64,000 bases of DNA, from the NCBI GenBank assembly GCA_002342585.1, contig DDQG01000019.1, positions 1 through 64,000 of the forward strand, in the 5' to 3' direction. The first letter of the stretch is position 1. Each line of letters opens with the position of its first letter. This document shows positions 14,052 to 22,743 of the stretch, one piece after another. Under the pieces are notes generated by a model, which worked only from the letters and a program-made list of their open reading frames with translations, was not told where the DNA came from and searched no databases. Both the position numbers and the translations under genes were made by a program. Source of the stretch: Prevotellaceae bacterium UBA2448. Lineage in GTDB: Bacteria > Bacteroidota > Bacteroidia > Bacteroidales > Bacteroidaceae.

Positions 14052-17000
14052 ATGAAGAATAATATATTTATCAACAAATATGTGATGGCGTGTGCCATCT
14101 CCATCGTGATAGCGCTTGTGGGATATATCTCGATGAGTACTCTGCCCGTGGAGCAGTATCCTGACATTGCGCCACCTACGGTGAATGTTTCAACCAGCTA
14201 CACAGGTGCTGATGAGAACACGGTGATGAAGTCGGTCATCCAGCCTTTGGAAGAGGCAATCAATGGTGTTAACGACATGACTTACATGACCTCAAAAGCT
14301 TCGTCGAATGGTGAGGTGGAAATAAACATCTACTTTAAGCAGGGTACCGACCCGGATATGGCTACAGTAAACGTGCAGAACCGCGTAACTCGTGCCCAGT
14401 CTTTGCTACCTGCTGACGTGAATAAGGTGGGTGTGAAAGTGGAAAAGCGTCAGAACAACATCCTGCAGATTTTCGCCGTAAAGAGTGCCGACGGAAAGTA
14501 CGACGAGGACTTCGTGTCGAACTATGTAGATATTAACATCAAGCCTCGTCTTATGCGTATCACTGGTGTGGGTAATGTACAAAGTCTTGGTAATACCTAC
14601 GCCCTTCGTATATGGCTTAAGCCCGATGTGATGGCACAGTATAACTTGACACCTAACGACGTCTTCAATGCAATTGGTGGACAGAGTTTCGTGGCTGGTG
14701 TAGGTACCTTGGGCGAACTGTCGGAAAACTCTTACCAATACTCCATGCAGTACAAAGGTACGCTGAAAAGTGTTGAAGAGTTTAATGACATCGTGCTACG
14801 CACCAGTGGCGGCGGTTTGCTGCACCTGAGTGATGTGGCAGACGTGAAAATTGGTGCCATGAGCTACAACTTTACCTCTAATATCCAGGATAAGCCAGGT
14901 GCTCTCTTCATGGTATTCGCTGCCCCAGGTGCCAACGCTACTCAGGTGAACGCCTCTATCAATAAGACATTTGAGGCGGTGAAGGAATCGATGCCTGCCG
15001 GATTGGAGTTTGTTACCATGATGACTAGTGATGACTTCCTCTTTGCCGCTATACATAATGTGGTGGAGACACTTATCATCGCCATCATCCTCGTGGTGCT
15101 CGTGGTGTTCTTCTTCCTGCAAAACTTCAAGGCTACCATTATCCCTTCCATATCTATTGTTGTATCGCTGTTGGGCACTTTCGCTATAGTTTCCGTGTCG
15201 GGATTCTCGCTCAACATCCTCACACTCTTCGCCCTTGTGCTCGCTATAGGTACTGTGGTCGATGATGCCATTGTGGTTGTCGAAGCCGTTATGGCAAAAA
15301 TGGAAGGTGGAATAAGCGACGCCCGCGAGGCTACCCGTCAGGCTATGAACGAGGTGTCTGTGGCTGTTGTTTCATGTACTCTGGTATTCATGGCGGTGTT
15401 CATCCCTGTGATGTTCATGCCTGGTACGTCTGGTACGTTCTTTACTCAGTTCGGTGTCACCATCGCCTCGTCTGTAGGTCTGTCGTGTGTATCAGCCCTC
15501 ACCCTCTGTCCTGCCCTCTGCGCTATTATGATGCGCATAACTGAAGGCGAGAAGGAAGGCCGCGGTATCACATACTACACCAAGCAGGCTTATACCATAA
15601 GCTATAATGCTATATATAATAAGTATAGCACTGCTGTGCAGAAATTCATCAAGCGTCCTGCATTGGCGTGGACTCTGTTGGTAGCTGCTGCTGTGCTGCT
15701 TGTCTTCTTCATGAAGAGTCTGCCATCAGGACTTGTGCCACAGGAAGACCAGGGTGTGTTCTTGGCAGAAGTACGTGTACCTGAGGGTACCACTCTGAAG
15801 CAGACCCGTGAGATACTGAAGCAGGTGGAGGCAAAAGTGAAGAAGATTCCTGAACTGGAGAGTTTTGCTGTATGCTGTGGCTATGGTATGATTTCAGGCG
15901 CGGGTTCCAACTACGCCACACTTATTGTTCGTCTGAAGAACTGGGATGAGCGTCCTGGCATGAACCATCTGATTGACCTTGTCATAGGTCGTTTCTATTA
16001 TGATTGTGCTGACATCAAGAACGTGCAGGTGCTGCCGTTCCAGATGCCACAGATTCCAGGTTATGGTACCAGCAACAGCGTCAGCCTTGTTGTTGAAGAC
16101 CCTACCGATGGCAACCTCTCTGAGTTTGCCAAGCAGACGGAACATTTCCTTGCCAAGCTTGCTGAGCGCCCAGAGATTGGTTCCGCTATGTCATCATATT
16201 CTGAGCGATTCCCTAAGTATAGGGTAGATGTCGATGCTGCCCAATGCGACCGTTCTGGAGTGTCACCAGCTGACGTACTCAACACCTTAGGTGCTTATTG
16301 TGGTGGCGCATATATCGGCAACTTCAACCAGTTCGGTAAGGTTTACCGCATCATGGCTGCTGCCTCACCCGAATATCGCCTTGACCCACAGGCTTTGCAA
16401 AATATCTTCATGCAGGTTAAGGACGGCAGGATGACTCCTATTTCTCAGTTCGTTAGTCTGAAGGAGATTGTAGGTCCGTCAAATATCGAGCACTTCAACC
16501 TATTCCAGAGTATCACATGCTTCGTGACAGCAGGTAGCGGATATACCGAGGGCGATGCTCACAAGGCTATTGCTGAGGTGTTTAAGGAGGAAATGCCTGC
16601 TACTGCTACATACGAGTATAGTGGTATGTCACGCGAACTCGAAGAGACTGCGGGCTCCAATGCTACCGCCCTCATCTACGCTATATGTGCTATTCTCATC
16701 TACCTCATCCTGGCATCGCTCTACAACTCATGGTTCACACCATGGGCAGTACTCTTTAGTGTGCCTTTCGGTCTGATGGGAGCCTTCATATTCGCTTACT
16801 TCGGTAACCTGCTCAATTTGCCGGGTATGGACAACAACATATACCTGCAGACAGGTGTCATCATGCTTATCGGACTCTTGGCTAAGACAGCCATTCTGAT
16901 TACCGAGTTTGCATCCGACCGTCGCAAACAAGGTCTCAGCATTCCTGAAGCAGCATTCGAAGCCTGCAAGGAACGTCTGCGTCCTATCCTCATGACTGTC

Positions 17001-17204
17001 GTAACCATGATTGCCGGAATGATTCCACTCGTCATCGAGGGTGGAGCAGGAGCCAACGGAAACCGCGCCCTCGCCCTTGGTGTCATTGGCGGTATGACCG
17101 TCGGAACCATCGCCCTCCTCTTCGTCGTTCCTGCCTTCTTCATCGTATTCCAGAACCTCCACGAGCGTTTCCAGGGCAAAGAAGTAGGAGTAGTGGAAAA
17201 ATAG
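14052..17204 (+). CDS. RND efflux transporter, HAE1/AcrB type
   Basis: 1050 aa, full length for an AcrB-type proton antiporter: twelve membrane helices with two large periplasmic loops. The N-terminus shows NKYVMACAISIVIALVGYIS and LPVEQYPDIAPPTV (FPVAQYP-type motif). The proton-relay Asp pair is in AIGTVVDDAIVVVEAV (about 404-405). The C-terminal half has GLLAKTAILITEFA, the usual GLxxKNAILIVEFA motif. It acts with the adjacent adaptor and outer-membrane factor to export drugs or other amphiphiles. No transcriptional regulator is adjacent. Confidence 0.96.
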   Translation: MKNNIFINKYVMACAISIVIALVGYISMSTLPVEQYPDIAPPTVNVSTSYTGADENTVMKSVIQPLEEAINGVNDMTYMTSKASSNGEVEINIYFKQGTDPDMATVNVQNRVTRAQSLLPADVNKVGVKVEKRQNNILQIFAVKSADGKYDEDFVSNYVDINIKPRLMRITGVGNVQSLGNTYALRIWLKPDVMAQYNLTPNDVFNAIGGQSFVAGVGTLGELSENSYQYSMQYKGTLKSVEEFNDIVLRTSGGGLLHLSDVADVKIGAMSYNFTSNIQDKPGALFMVFAAPGANATQVNASINKTFEAVKESMPAGLEFVTMMTSDDFLFAAIHNVVETLIIAIILVVLVVFFFLQNFKATIIPSISIVVSLLGTFAIVSVSGFSLNILTLFALVLAIGTVVDDAIVVVEAVMAKMEGGISDAREATRQAMNEVSVAVVSCTLVFMAVFIPVMFMPGTSGTFFTQFGVTIASSVGLSCVSALTLCPALCAIMMRITEGEKEGRGITYYTKQAYTISYNAIYNKYSTAVQKFIKRPALAWTLLVAAAVLLVFFMKSLPSGLVPQEDQGVFLAEVRVPEGTTLKQTREILKQVEAKVKKIPELESFAVCCGYGMISGAGSNYATLIVRLKNWDERPGMNHLIDLVIGRFYYDCADIKNVQVLPFQMPQIPGYGTSNSVSLVVEDPTDGNLSEFAKQTEHFLAKLAERPEIGSAMSSYSERFPKYRVDVDAAQCDRSGVSPADVLNTLGAYCGGAYIGNFNQFGKVYRIMAAASPEYRLDPQALQNIFMQVKDGRMTPISQFVSLKEIVGPSNIEHFNLFQSITCFVTAGSGYTEGDAHKAIAEVFKEEMPATATYEYSGMSRELEETAGSNATALIYAICAILIYLILASLYNSWFTPWAVLFSVPFGLMGAFIFAYFGNLLNLPGMDNNIYLQTGVIMLIGLLAKTAILITEFASDRRKQGLSIPEAAFEACKERLRPILMTVVTMIAGMIPLVIEGGAGANGNRALALGVIGGMTVGTIALLFVVPAFFIVFQNLHERFQGKEVGVVEK

Positions 17205-17206
17205 TT

Positions 17207-17275
17207 TACAGTTTACGGTTTACAGTTTACGGTTTCAATAACCAATAACCTATAACCAATAACCATTACAAGAAA
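17207..17275. repeat. AT-rich short tandem repeats between pump genes
   Basis: TTTACAGTTTACGG is repeated twice, followed by variants of CAATAACC/TATAACC. It is one of several simple 7-11-bp repeat spacers in this window, here inside an operon. Confidence 0.8.
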
Positions 17276-17278
17276 ACA

Positions 17279-18700
17279 ATGAAACTAAAAAATATAATCA
17301 TCGCCACAACCGTGAGTTTCATGCTCACTGGTTGCGGCCTGTACAAAAAGTACGAACAGAAGACCCAGACTCCTGAAAACCTCTTCGGCACCGATCAGGC
17401 TATTCAGAACGCCTCTGGCGAACAGTCTATCGCACAGATGTCGTGGCGTGAGTTCTTTACCGACCCGCTCCTCCAACAACTCATCGAGCAGGCTCTCGCA
17501 AACAATACCGACCTCAACTCTGCCCGCATAGCAATAGAGAAAGCACAGGCATCACACACAGCAGCCAAACTGGCTTACCTGCCTTCGCTCACACTTGCTC
17601 CTCAGGGCTCACTCACCCGCTTCAGCGACAACCCTTGGTCCAAGACCTACAACCTGCCGCTACAGCTCTCTATGGACGTAGAAACCTTCGGTAGCATCAC
17701 CTCCAAGAAGCGTGCTGCCAAAGCCATTCTCCTCCGTGCCCAGATGCAGGAAGAAGCCGTACGCTCCAACCTCATCAGCAACGTAGCACAACAGTATTTC
17801 ATGTTACAGGTACTCGATCGCCAACTCGAAATCCTTACCATGACCGACAGCCTCTGGCAGGGATCACTCGAAACACAACGCACACTCTGGGAAAACGGAA
17901 AAGCATACAGCACAGCAGTCAACCAGATGGAAGCATCATACCTCGACGTGAAAGCACAGATAGCAGATATGCGTCGCAACATACACACTACAGAGAATAC
18001 CCTCTGTCGTCTGCTCGCTATCACTCCGCAACATATCAACCGTTCTAAGTGGGGTAACACATCACTCCACCATCCGGAGGCAGATAGTGAAGCCGGACAA
18101 CGTATGTTCGACACTAAATACCTTAAGATAGGAGTGCCGGCATCAATGCTCGAAAACCGTCCCGACATCCGTGCTGCCAACCAGTCGATGGCTGAAGCAT
18201 TCTACAATACACAGACAGCTCGTGCAGCCTTCTTCCCTGGTCTCACCCTTAGCGGAGCAATCGGCTGGACCAACTCAGCCGGAGGAGTCGTAACCAACCC
18301 AGGCAAGATACTTATCAACGCCATCGGTACACTCACACAACCAATTTTCGCTCGCGGAAAACTCATTGCCAACAAGAAAATTGCTAAACTCACCGAAGAA
18401 GACCTGCAGAAGAAATACGTGCAGACCGTCATCGATGCCGGCAACCAGGTAAACGAAGCAATGGAAGACTGTTTGGTAGCTCGCGAAAAGCACCTCTTCT
18501 ACCACCGTCAGGTACAGGTGCTCCACGAAGCCTACATAGGTACCCACGAACTCATGGACAACGGTAAGGCAAACTACCTCGAAGTGCTCAAAGCACAGGA
18601 GAGTCTCCTTAGCTCACAGCTGAGCGAAGCCATGAACCTCTACAAGGGAGCCCGTGCAGTCATCGCCCTCTACATCGCCCTTGGCGGAGGAGCAGAGTAA
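17279..18700 (+). CDS. Outer-membrane efflux lipoprotein (NodT/TolC family)
   Basis: 473 aa lipoprotein with lipobox MLTGC (Cys19). It has the two repeated outer-membrane-factor segments: WREFFTDPLLQQLIEQALANN (about 56-76) and, in the second half, ENRPDIRAANQSMAEAFYNT followed by FFPGLTLSGAIGW and the C-terminal KANYLEVLKAQESLLSSQ. It forms the trimeric channel of the tripartite pump encoded upstream. The gene is separated from the pump by 74 nt of simple repeats but lies in the same direction, so co-transcription is likely. A terminator follows at 18731. Confidence 0.93.
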   Translation: MKLKNIIIATTVSFMLTGCGLYKKYEQKTQTPENLFGTDQAIQNASGEQSIAQMSWREFFTDPLLQQLIEQALANNTDLNSARIAIEKAQASHTAAKLAYLPSLTLAPQGSLTRFSDNPWSKTYNLPLQLSMDVETFGSITSKKRAAKAILLRAQMQEEAVRSNLISNVAQQYFMLQVLDRQLEILTMTDSLWQGSLETQRTLWENGKAYSTAVNQMEASYLDVKAQIADMRRNIHTTENTLCRLLAITPQHINRSKWGNTSLHHPEADSEAGQRMFDTKYLKIGVPASMLENRPDIRAANQSMAEAFYNTQTARAAFFPGLTLSGAIGWTNSAGGVVTNPGKILINAIGTLTQPIFARGKLIANKKIAKLTEEDLQKKYVQTVIDAGNQVNEAMEDCLVAREKHLFYHRQVQVLHEAYIGTHELMDNGKANYLEVLKAQESLLSSQLSEAMNLYKGARAVIALYIALGGGAE

Positions 18701-18732
18701 ATTGACAATTGATAATTGACAATTGACAATAA
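18701..18732. repeat. AATTGACAATTGATAATTG-type simple repeat
   Basis: Four units of AATTGACA/AATTGATA run directly after the efflux channel stop codon. A related run occurs at 29272-29300. Confidence 0.75.
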
Positions 18733-18762
18733 AAAAAGCTGACCTCTCGTCAGCTTTTTTTG
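18731..18762. terminator. Terminator of the RND efflux operon
   Basis: AAAAAAAGCTGAC, loop CTCTC, GTCAGCTTTTTTT: a 12-bp stem with U-tract on the plus strand and A-rich 5' side, so it could also work on the minus strand. Confidence 0.88.
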
Positions 18763-18805
18763 TTTCAAGGACTTCGTACGAAAACGAAAACCAAAACGAA
18801 AACTC

Positions 18806-18890
18806 TTTAAACGTTAAACGTTAAACTTTAAACTTTACAAAGGTCACTAACCACTTTTCACCTTTCACCTTTAACCTTTAACCGTTATCG
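18806..18890. repeat. Simple repeats (TTAAACG/TTTAAAC and CACCTTT)
   Basis: Tandem TTAAACG and TTTAAAC units give way to CACCTTT/AACCTTT units, filling the gap between two convergent genes. Confidence 0.7.
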
Positions 18891-19802
18891 TTTCATCATC
18901 ACTTCCGCGTACCTTCGTCCTAACTCCCTGTACCCTTCTGCAGTGAAGTGAAGACGGTCCTCCTTGCCTGGGCAACCGAGTGAAGGCACTACTCGTGCTG
19001 TAGGAATCACAAGTGGCATCGTTGCTATGATGCTGTTATGCAACCAACAAGCACCATTATCCTGCATCGACAACAACTCACCAACCAGCAACGGACACTC
19101 CTCCGCCTTCAGACCCAAGTCCTTCAGCATACGTTCGTAAACCACCTTAACGCGCTGAGGCCAGTCGCGCTGACCATTATCCGTGCATCCCTGATGCAGC
19201 AGGATACCCTTAATCACACCAGCCTTCTGAGCCTCCTTCGCCATTGCTATCAATCGTTTGTATGGATGACCGTCATAAGCTCTGCTAAAATTCTGTAACC
19301 AGTCAGGAGCTCCAGCCAGATACTTCTCCGCCTTATCCTCATCGAACAAGTCGATGCTGCAACCGCCTATCGACACATTTATCACTCCGATGCTAACCTC
19401 CTCAGGCAACCTCTCCACCATCGTGCGTCCGAAATAATCAGCAGGTGTCAGACCGTTATTCTCGCGGCAGAGTGGGGGTACAGCCACATACCACTTGCCC
19501 ATCTTCCTTCCCGTGCGCTCGAAATCCACCGCCGCCATCATCTTGAATCGGGTACTGATACCCTCCCTGTCCTGTGGTTCAATACTCGCATTTCCCTCCA
19601 TATTCGACTGTCCGAAACACAGATAAATATGGAAATTCGGGTCAAACTCCTTCGGTTGCTCAATCTCCCCTGCAGCATTCTTCCCGTCATTGAAATTCAG
19701 TACCTTATTCCTCTCGTAAAAACTGCCTACATCGCCCTTCTTCTCCTGGGCAAATGCCACACAAGCAGCAAACATAAAAACAAAACTTAAAACGTATTTC
19801 AT
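18885..19802 (-). CDS. Secreted SASA-type carbohydrate/sialate O-acetylesterase
   Basis: 305 aa from the ATG at 19802 (MKYVLSFVFMFAACVAFAQ, a clean signal peptide); ATG 19811 is an alternative. A longer frame from 19844 runs through the -7 element and is rejected. It belongs to the SGNH-like SASA family (CE6/sialate acetylesterase): the nucleophile is in YLCFGQSNMEGN (about Ser66), a central INVSIGGCSID block follows, and the C-terminal catalytic pair is in RLHFTAEGYRELGRRYAE. Likely role: removing acetyl groups from plant polysaccharide or sialic acid. It is a single gene with its own promoter. Substrate unknown. Confidence 0.85.
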   Translation of the reverse strand: MKYVLSFVFMFAACVAFAQEKKGDVGSFYERNKVLNFNDGKNAAGEIEQPKEFDPNFHIYLCFGQSNMEGNASIEPQDREGISTRFKMMAAVDFERTGRKMGKWYVAVPPLCRENNGLTPADYFGRTMVERLPEEVSIGVINVSIGGCSIDLFDEDKAEKYLAGAPDWLQNFSRAYDGHPYKRLIAMAKEAQKAGVIKGILLHQGCTDNGQRDWPQRVKVVYERMLKDLGLKAEECPLLVGELLSMQDNGACWLHNSIIATMPLVIPTARVVPSLGCPGKEDRLHFTAEGYRELGRRYAEVMMKR

Positions 19803-19825
19803 ATCAGCCATAAAATTATCTGCCA

Positions 19826-19833
19826 CAAAGATA
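19826..19833 (-). promoter_or_regulatory. -7 element of the esterase gene
   Basis: TATCTTTG on the minus strand, about 24 nt upstream of the chosen ATG. No convincing -33 TTTG is seen. Confidence 0.55.
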
Positions 19834-20065
19834 CAACTTTTCATTAAATTCGTGTTTTAGATGTTTATCAAGAATTACAGAAACCTCGTAAAAACCAGTC
19901 CCCGTATTTGTATTTCATTTTATATCAATAAATTACGTGTTAAACGGTAGAAAGGTGAAACCATAGATTCTATGAATAACAAAAAAGTTAAAGATTTAAC
20001 ATTTTTAACTTTATGAAAGCACAAAATGGATGAGAAAGTGCAGATTTTGGGGGGGCGTTATTATT

Positions 20066-20110
20066 TGAAGTGAACCCAGAAAGTTGGACACAACTTAAAG
20101 GTTCACTTCA
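20066..20110. mobile_element. Possible solo end or scar of an IS3-family element
   Basis: TGAAGTGAACC (20066-20076) and GGTTCACTTCA (20100-20110) form a perfect 11-bp inverted repeat. Between them is AGAAAGTTGGACACAACTT, similar to terminal repeats of IS3/IS150-type elements. No transposase gene is nearby. It may be a deletion remnant or a small non-autonomous element. Confidence 0.4.
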
Positions 20111-20383
20111 GTTCGTGTTTCACTCCTTCCCCTCGTCAGATACTACGAATCCGATTCTGCGGCGAGGGGTCTGTCGAGGTTCTTTGATCTGCAGAAGATG
20201 GCTGATGGTATTCATGGTTCATGGTTATAAGAAATAAGAAAGAGATATGACGGAGAATGCGAAATATAGAACGAACAAAACAGCAGATAGACGATAAATC
20301 TGACCGGTCAAAATTTTTGATCGCCAAACAACCTTATAATCAATCTAATGAAATATTGAAGTCGTAAAATGCGACATCAAGTT

Positions 20384-20409
20384 GGGGCGTGACATCTGCA
20401 TCGCGTCCC
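20384..20409. other. 9-bp GC-rich hairpin of unknown role
   Basis: GGGGCGTGA, loop CATCTGCA, TCGCGTCCC; all nine positions pair (two G-T). No U-tract follows, so it is not a standard terminator. Confidence 0.45.
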
Positions 20410-20461
20410 TTCTGAATATCCTCTCAAAAGTGGGAGAATGTAAAATATTCATTTGTACGAA

Positions 20462-20491
20462 TTGTAAAACAAATAGAAGTTTGTATATTTG
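20462..20491 (+). promoter_or_regulatory. Promoter of the 227-aa membrane protein
   Basis: TTG (20462-20464), 19-nt spacer, TATATTTG (20484-20491), 29 nt before the ATG. Confidence 0.75.
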
Positions 20492-20520
20492 CAATAGATA
20501 ACTATAAAGTCCCCAATATT

Positions 20521-21204
20521 ATGAAATACACACGGCTTATCATACTCATAATCATGGCTGTCGTTATGGTACTTGTTGCCATGTATGGTCCCGATCAAGT
20601 TTTTGCACTCATGCCTTTCCATAGTTATAGTGCATGGAACTTTTGGTACTGCTTAGGCATTACTTTCCTAACTATTGGTATTGCTGTCTCATATTTACGC
20701 GAAAACAATCCTCAATCTCAGGACCTTGCAGCCTATTCTATTCGTGTGGCTGAATTCATCAGTATCTTTCACTGGTTCGTCTATACCATGTACGGTCACC
20801 ATGTTACATGGTTTCTCGACATCGACCGTGTAGGATGGTTTTTCGTTTTTGTCGACATCATCATCTCAGGCTTTGTGCTCGGTCTAATTGGAGGCTACGG
20901 ACTCTCCCAGTTCAAATTCATTCTTAGCATCACCAAAGCCCCCTTTTACGTGCTGATTAGCATCCTGGCAGGTTTGGGATGGATTATTGTTATAGTCAGT
21001 TTCCTTGTTCATTTCTTCGACGAACACCCCTTGCTCACATTCTTTATTTTAGTCACATCCATTCCGTCTGGTTACGCCCCCGTAGCAGCCTCAGTCGGAA
21101 CATCCCACAATGTACCAGGTAACTGGACTACGTTCTACCTGAATGGACAACGTTACTTCGGACGACCGGGTCAGCCCAGCAGTTATACTAAGATGCCTTG
21201 TTGA
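20521..21204 (+). CDS. Integral membrane protein of unknown function
   Basis: 227 aa. About five hydrophobic segments are visible (roughly 5-32, 42-60, 77-93, 105-128, 140-165), with polar His/Trp-rich loops (FHWFVYTMYGHHVTWFLDID). The C-terminal 45 residues are soluble and end YFGRPGQPSSYTKMPC. I do not recognise the family. It is a single gene with a good promoter and is flanked on both sides by repeat-rich, gene-poor DNA, so it may be an accessory acquisition (inference). Confidence 0.7.
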   Translation: MKYTRLIILIIMAVVMVLVAMYGPDQVFALMPFHSYSAWNFWYCLGITFLTIGIAVSYLRENNPQSQDLAAYSIRVAEFISIFHWFVYTMYGHHVTWFLDIDRVGWFFVFVDIIISGFVLGLIGGYGLSQFKFILSITKAPFYVLISILAGLGWIIVIVSFLVHFFDEHPLLTFFILVTSIPSGYAPVAASVGTSHNVPGNWTTFYLNGQRYFGRPGQPSSYTKMPC

Positions 21205-21528
21205 GATTTGCGTGTATTTTTTAGAGAAATCCGAACATCACCAAGTTATTCCGCTATGCCAAGTTGGATAAAGATGCCAGAGGGACAGGTAACTGACATC
21301 TAAACTATGAAGATGTTTGAAGGAACTGGTTCAAAGTGCATAATTTGCCCCAAGAATCTTCTCCAAAGTGCAATTTTTGCATTTTGGGAGGAATTGTGCT
21401 CACAACCGAAAAATAATTGTTTGAAAATTGAAAATTAATGGTTATAGACCTTTGACATTAGACCTTAGACCAAAAAAGAACTCCTACCGATGGGTGGGAG
21501 TTCTTTGTATATATATAATGTATGTTTC
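21205..21528. other. 324-bp intergenic region
   Basis: Contains an 11-bp stem inverted repeat CCAAAGTGCAA/TTGCATTTTGG (21363-21387, 3-nt loop), a partial copy of the same motif upstream (AAAGTGCATAATTTGC, 21333-21348), a simple AT-rich run (21421-21470) and the terminator at 21474. No gene is seen. Confidence 0.5.
21474..21507. terminator. Bidirectional terminator between the membrane protein and the MaoC-like gene
   Basis: AAAGAACTCCTACC, loop GATG, GGTGGGAGTTCTTT: a 12-bp stem with A-rich and T-rich flanks, placed between convergent genes. Confidence 0.85.
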
Positions 21529-21996
21529 TTAGTTTTCGAACATGTAGAGGAAGGTAGCGATGCCTTCGAGGGCTGGCTTCTTCTCATCTTCGATGTCGAG
21601 ACGGAATTTGATTTCTACCTTGGCTGTGCCACGCAGGTTGGCAATGTTGTATAGGCTACAAGTAAGCTTTACGCGTTTGCCTGCAAGGACTGGTGTGCCG
21701 AATTTCATCTTGTCCATACCGTAGTTGACCAACATCTTGATGTTGTTGGCATCTACTACCTGACGGTAGAGGTAGGGTAGGAGTGAGAGGGTGAGGTATC
21801 CATGTGCGATAGTTGACTTGTAAGGACTCTCTGTCTTTGCACGTTCTGTATCGACATGTATCCATTGGTGGTCGAGGGTTGCATCGGCGAAGAGGTTGAT
21901 GCGCTCCTGAGATACTTCAATCCAATCGGATGTGCCGAGTTCTTTGCCTAGGTATGATGCAAATTCGTCGTATGAGTTTACTGTAATTAGTGCCAT
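21529..21996 (-). CDS. MaoC-like hot-dog-fold hydratase
   Basis: 155 aa. The hydratase-2 motif is present: FADATLDHQWIHVDTERAK (catalytic Asp/His, about residues 36-54) and STIAHGYLTLSLLPYL (about 62-77). Such single-domain proteins resemble NodN and R-specific enoyl-CoA hydratases. The true substrate is not clear from the sequence; a role in acyl-CoA metabolism is the usual inference. It stands alone on the minus strand, about 130 bp downstream of rplS and separated from it by a terminator. Confidence 0.85.
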   Translation of the reverse strand: MALITVNSYDEFASYLGKELGTSDWIEVSQERINLFADATLDHQWIHVDTERAKTESPYKSTIAHGYLTLSLLPYLYRQVVDANNIKMLVNYGMDKMKFGTPVLAGKRVKLTCSLYNIANLRGTAKVEIKFRLDIEDEKKPALEGIATFLYMFEN

Positions 21997-22066
21997 GGGT
22001 CTTAGTTGTTATTACGTGATAATTAACAAGGTCGAATAAAAAATGTGTACCTGAGGTGTAAAAAAA

Positions 22067-22109
22067 GAGGATATCCACCTTTTGTGTGTGAGCAGGTGGA
22101 CATCCTCCT
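22067..22109 (-). terminator. Terminator of rplS
   Basis: Minus strand: GAGGATGTCCACCT ... AGGTGGATATCCTC with a single C-A mismatch, then a run of seven T residues. Confidence 0.85.
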
Positions 22110-22124
22110 ATAGTGGAGTGTTGA

Positions 22125-22502
22125 TTAGTCCTCCTTCTTGTTGCCTGAAAGTTTTTCCTTGATACGTGCCTTCTTACCTGTAAGATCGCGCAGGTAGTAG
22201 AGTTTAGCACGACGAACCTTACCAACTTTGTTGATCTCGATTGAGTCAATGTTTGGTGAGTCGATTGGGAAAATACGTTCAACACCTACTGTTCCAGACA
22301 TCTTGCGGACTGTGAAGCGCTTCTTGTCGCTTTCACCTGCAATCTTGATTACTACTCCGCGGTAGAGCTGGATACGTTCCTTTGTACCTTCAATGATTTT
22401 GTAAGCAACTGTGATTGTGTCACCTGCCTTGAAGTCTGGGAACTGCTTCTTTTCTGCTGGAGCCATTGACTCCTGAGCAACTTTAATTAAATCGATAGCC
22501 AT
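22125..22502 (-). CDS. rplS: 50S ribosomal protein L19
   Basis: 125 aa. The L19 core is clear: FKAGDTITVAYKIIEGTKER, QLYRGVVIKIAGE, FTVRKMSGTVGVERIFPID, SPNIDSIEINKVGKVRRAKL and YYLRDLTGKKARIKEKL. It sits at the 30S-50S interface. It is a single-gene transcript here, with a promoter 80 nt upstream whose 15-nt core is identical to three tRNA promoters in this window, and a strong terminator. The long leader holds GC-rich inverted-repeat material (TTCGCAAAGCGG region), a possible site for control. Confidence 0.98.
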   Translation of the reverse strand: MAIDLIKVAQESMAPAEKKQFPDFKAGDTITVAYKIIEGTKERIQLYRGVVIKIAGESDKKRFTVRKMSGTVGVERIFPIDSPNIDSIEINKVGKVRRAKLYYLRDLTGKKARIKEKLSGNKKED

Positions 22503-22579
22503 AAATTTTTTAGTTTATGTAAGTAATGACGAAGCATTCTCTGACTACGTGTTCAGACAGCGGCTTCGCAAAGCGGGTG

Positions 22580-22610
22580 CAAAGGTAAGGGAAATTGTAT
22601 GAAATACAAA
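22580..22610 (-). promoter_or_regulatory. rplS promoter
   Basis: Minus-strand TTTG (22607-22610), 19-nt spacer, TACCTTTG (22580-22587) followed by CACCCGC: the same 15-nt core as the tRNA promoters. Confidence 0.85.
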
Positions 22611-22681
22611 ATAAATTGCGCGGTTTTTTGTTTTCGAGGTGCTTTGATACGATTTCGTACGTTTTTGGTATTTATTTTTTC

Positions 22682-22711
22682 TTGCAAAAAAGGGAAAGAT
22701 ATGTATCTTTG
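22682..22711 (+). promoter_or_regulatory. uxuA promoter
   Basis: TTG (22682-22684), 19-nt spacer, TATCTTTG (22704-22711), 32 nt before the uxuA ATG. Confidence 0.8.
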
Positions 22712-22743
22712 CACCATATTTTTTATTTATCATACAAGGTTTT

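Larger units (their letters stand above)
19845..20520. other. 676-bp intergenic region with possible IS scar and hairpins
   Basis: No gene is convincing. It holds AT-rich sequence (19850-20040), a 45-bp inverted-repeat element resembling IS3-family ends (20066-20110), a stretch of about 200 bp without recognisable coding, a GC-rich hairpin (20384-20409), and the promoter for the downstream membrane protein (20462-20491). A 63-aa minus-strand frame (20136-20327) has no recognisable domain and is not called. Confidence 0.5.

Noticed and set aside
20136..20327. 63-aa minus-strand protein
   Set aside because: No ribosome-binding site, promoter or domain; composition looks non-coding.
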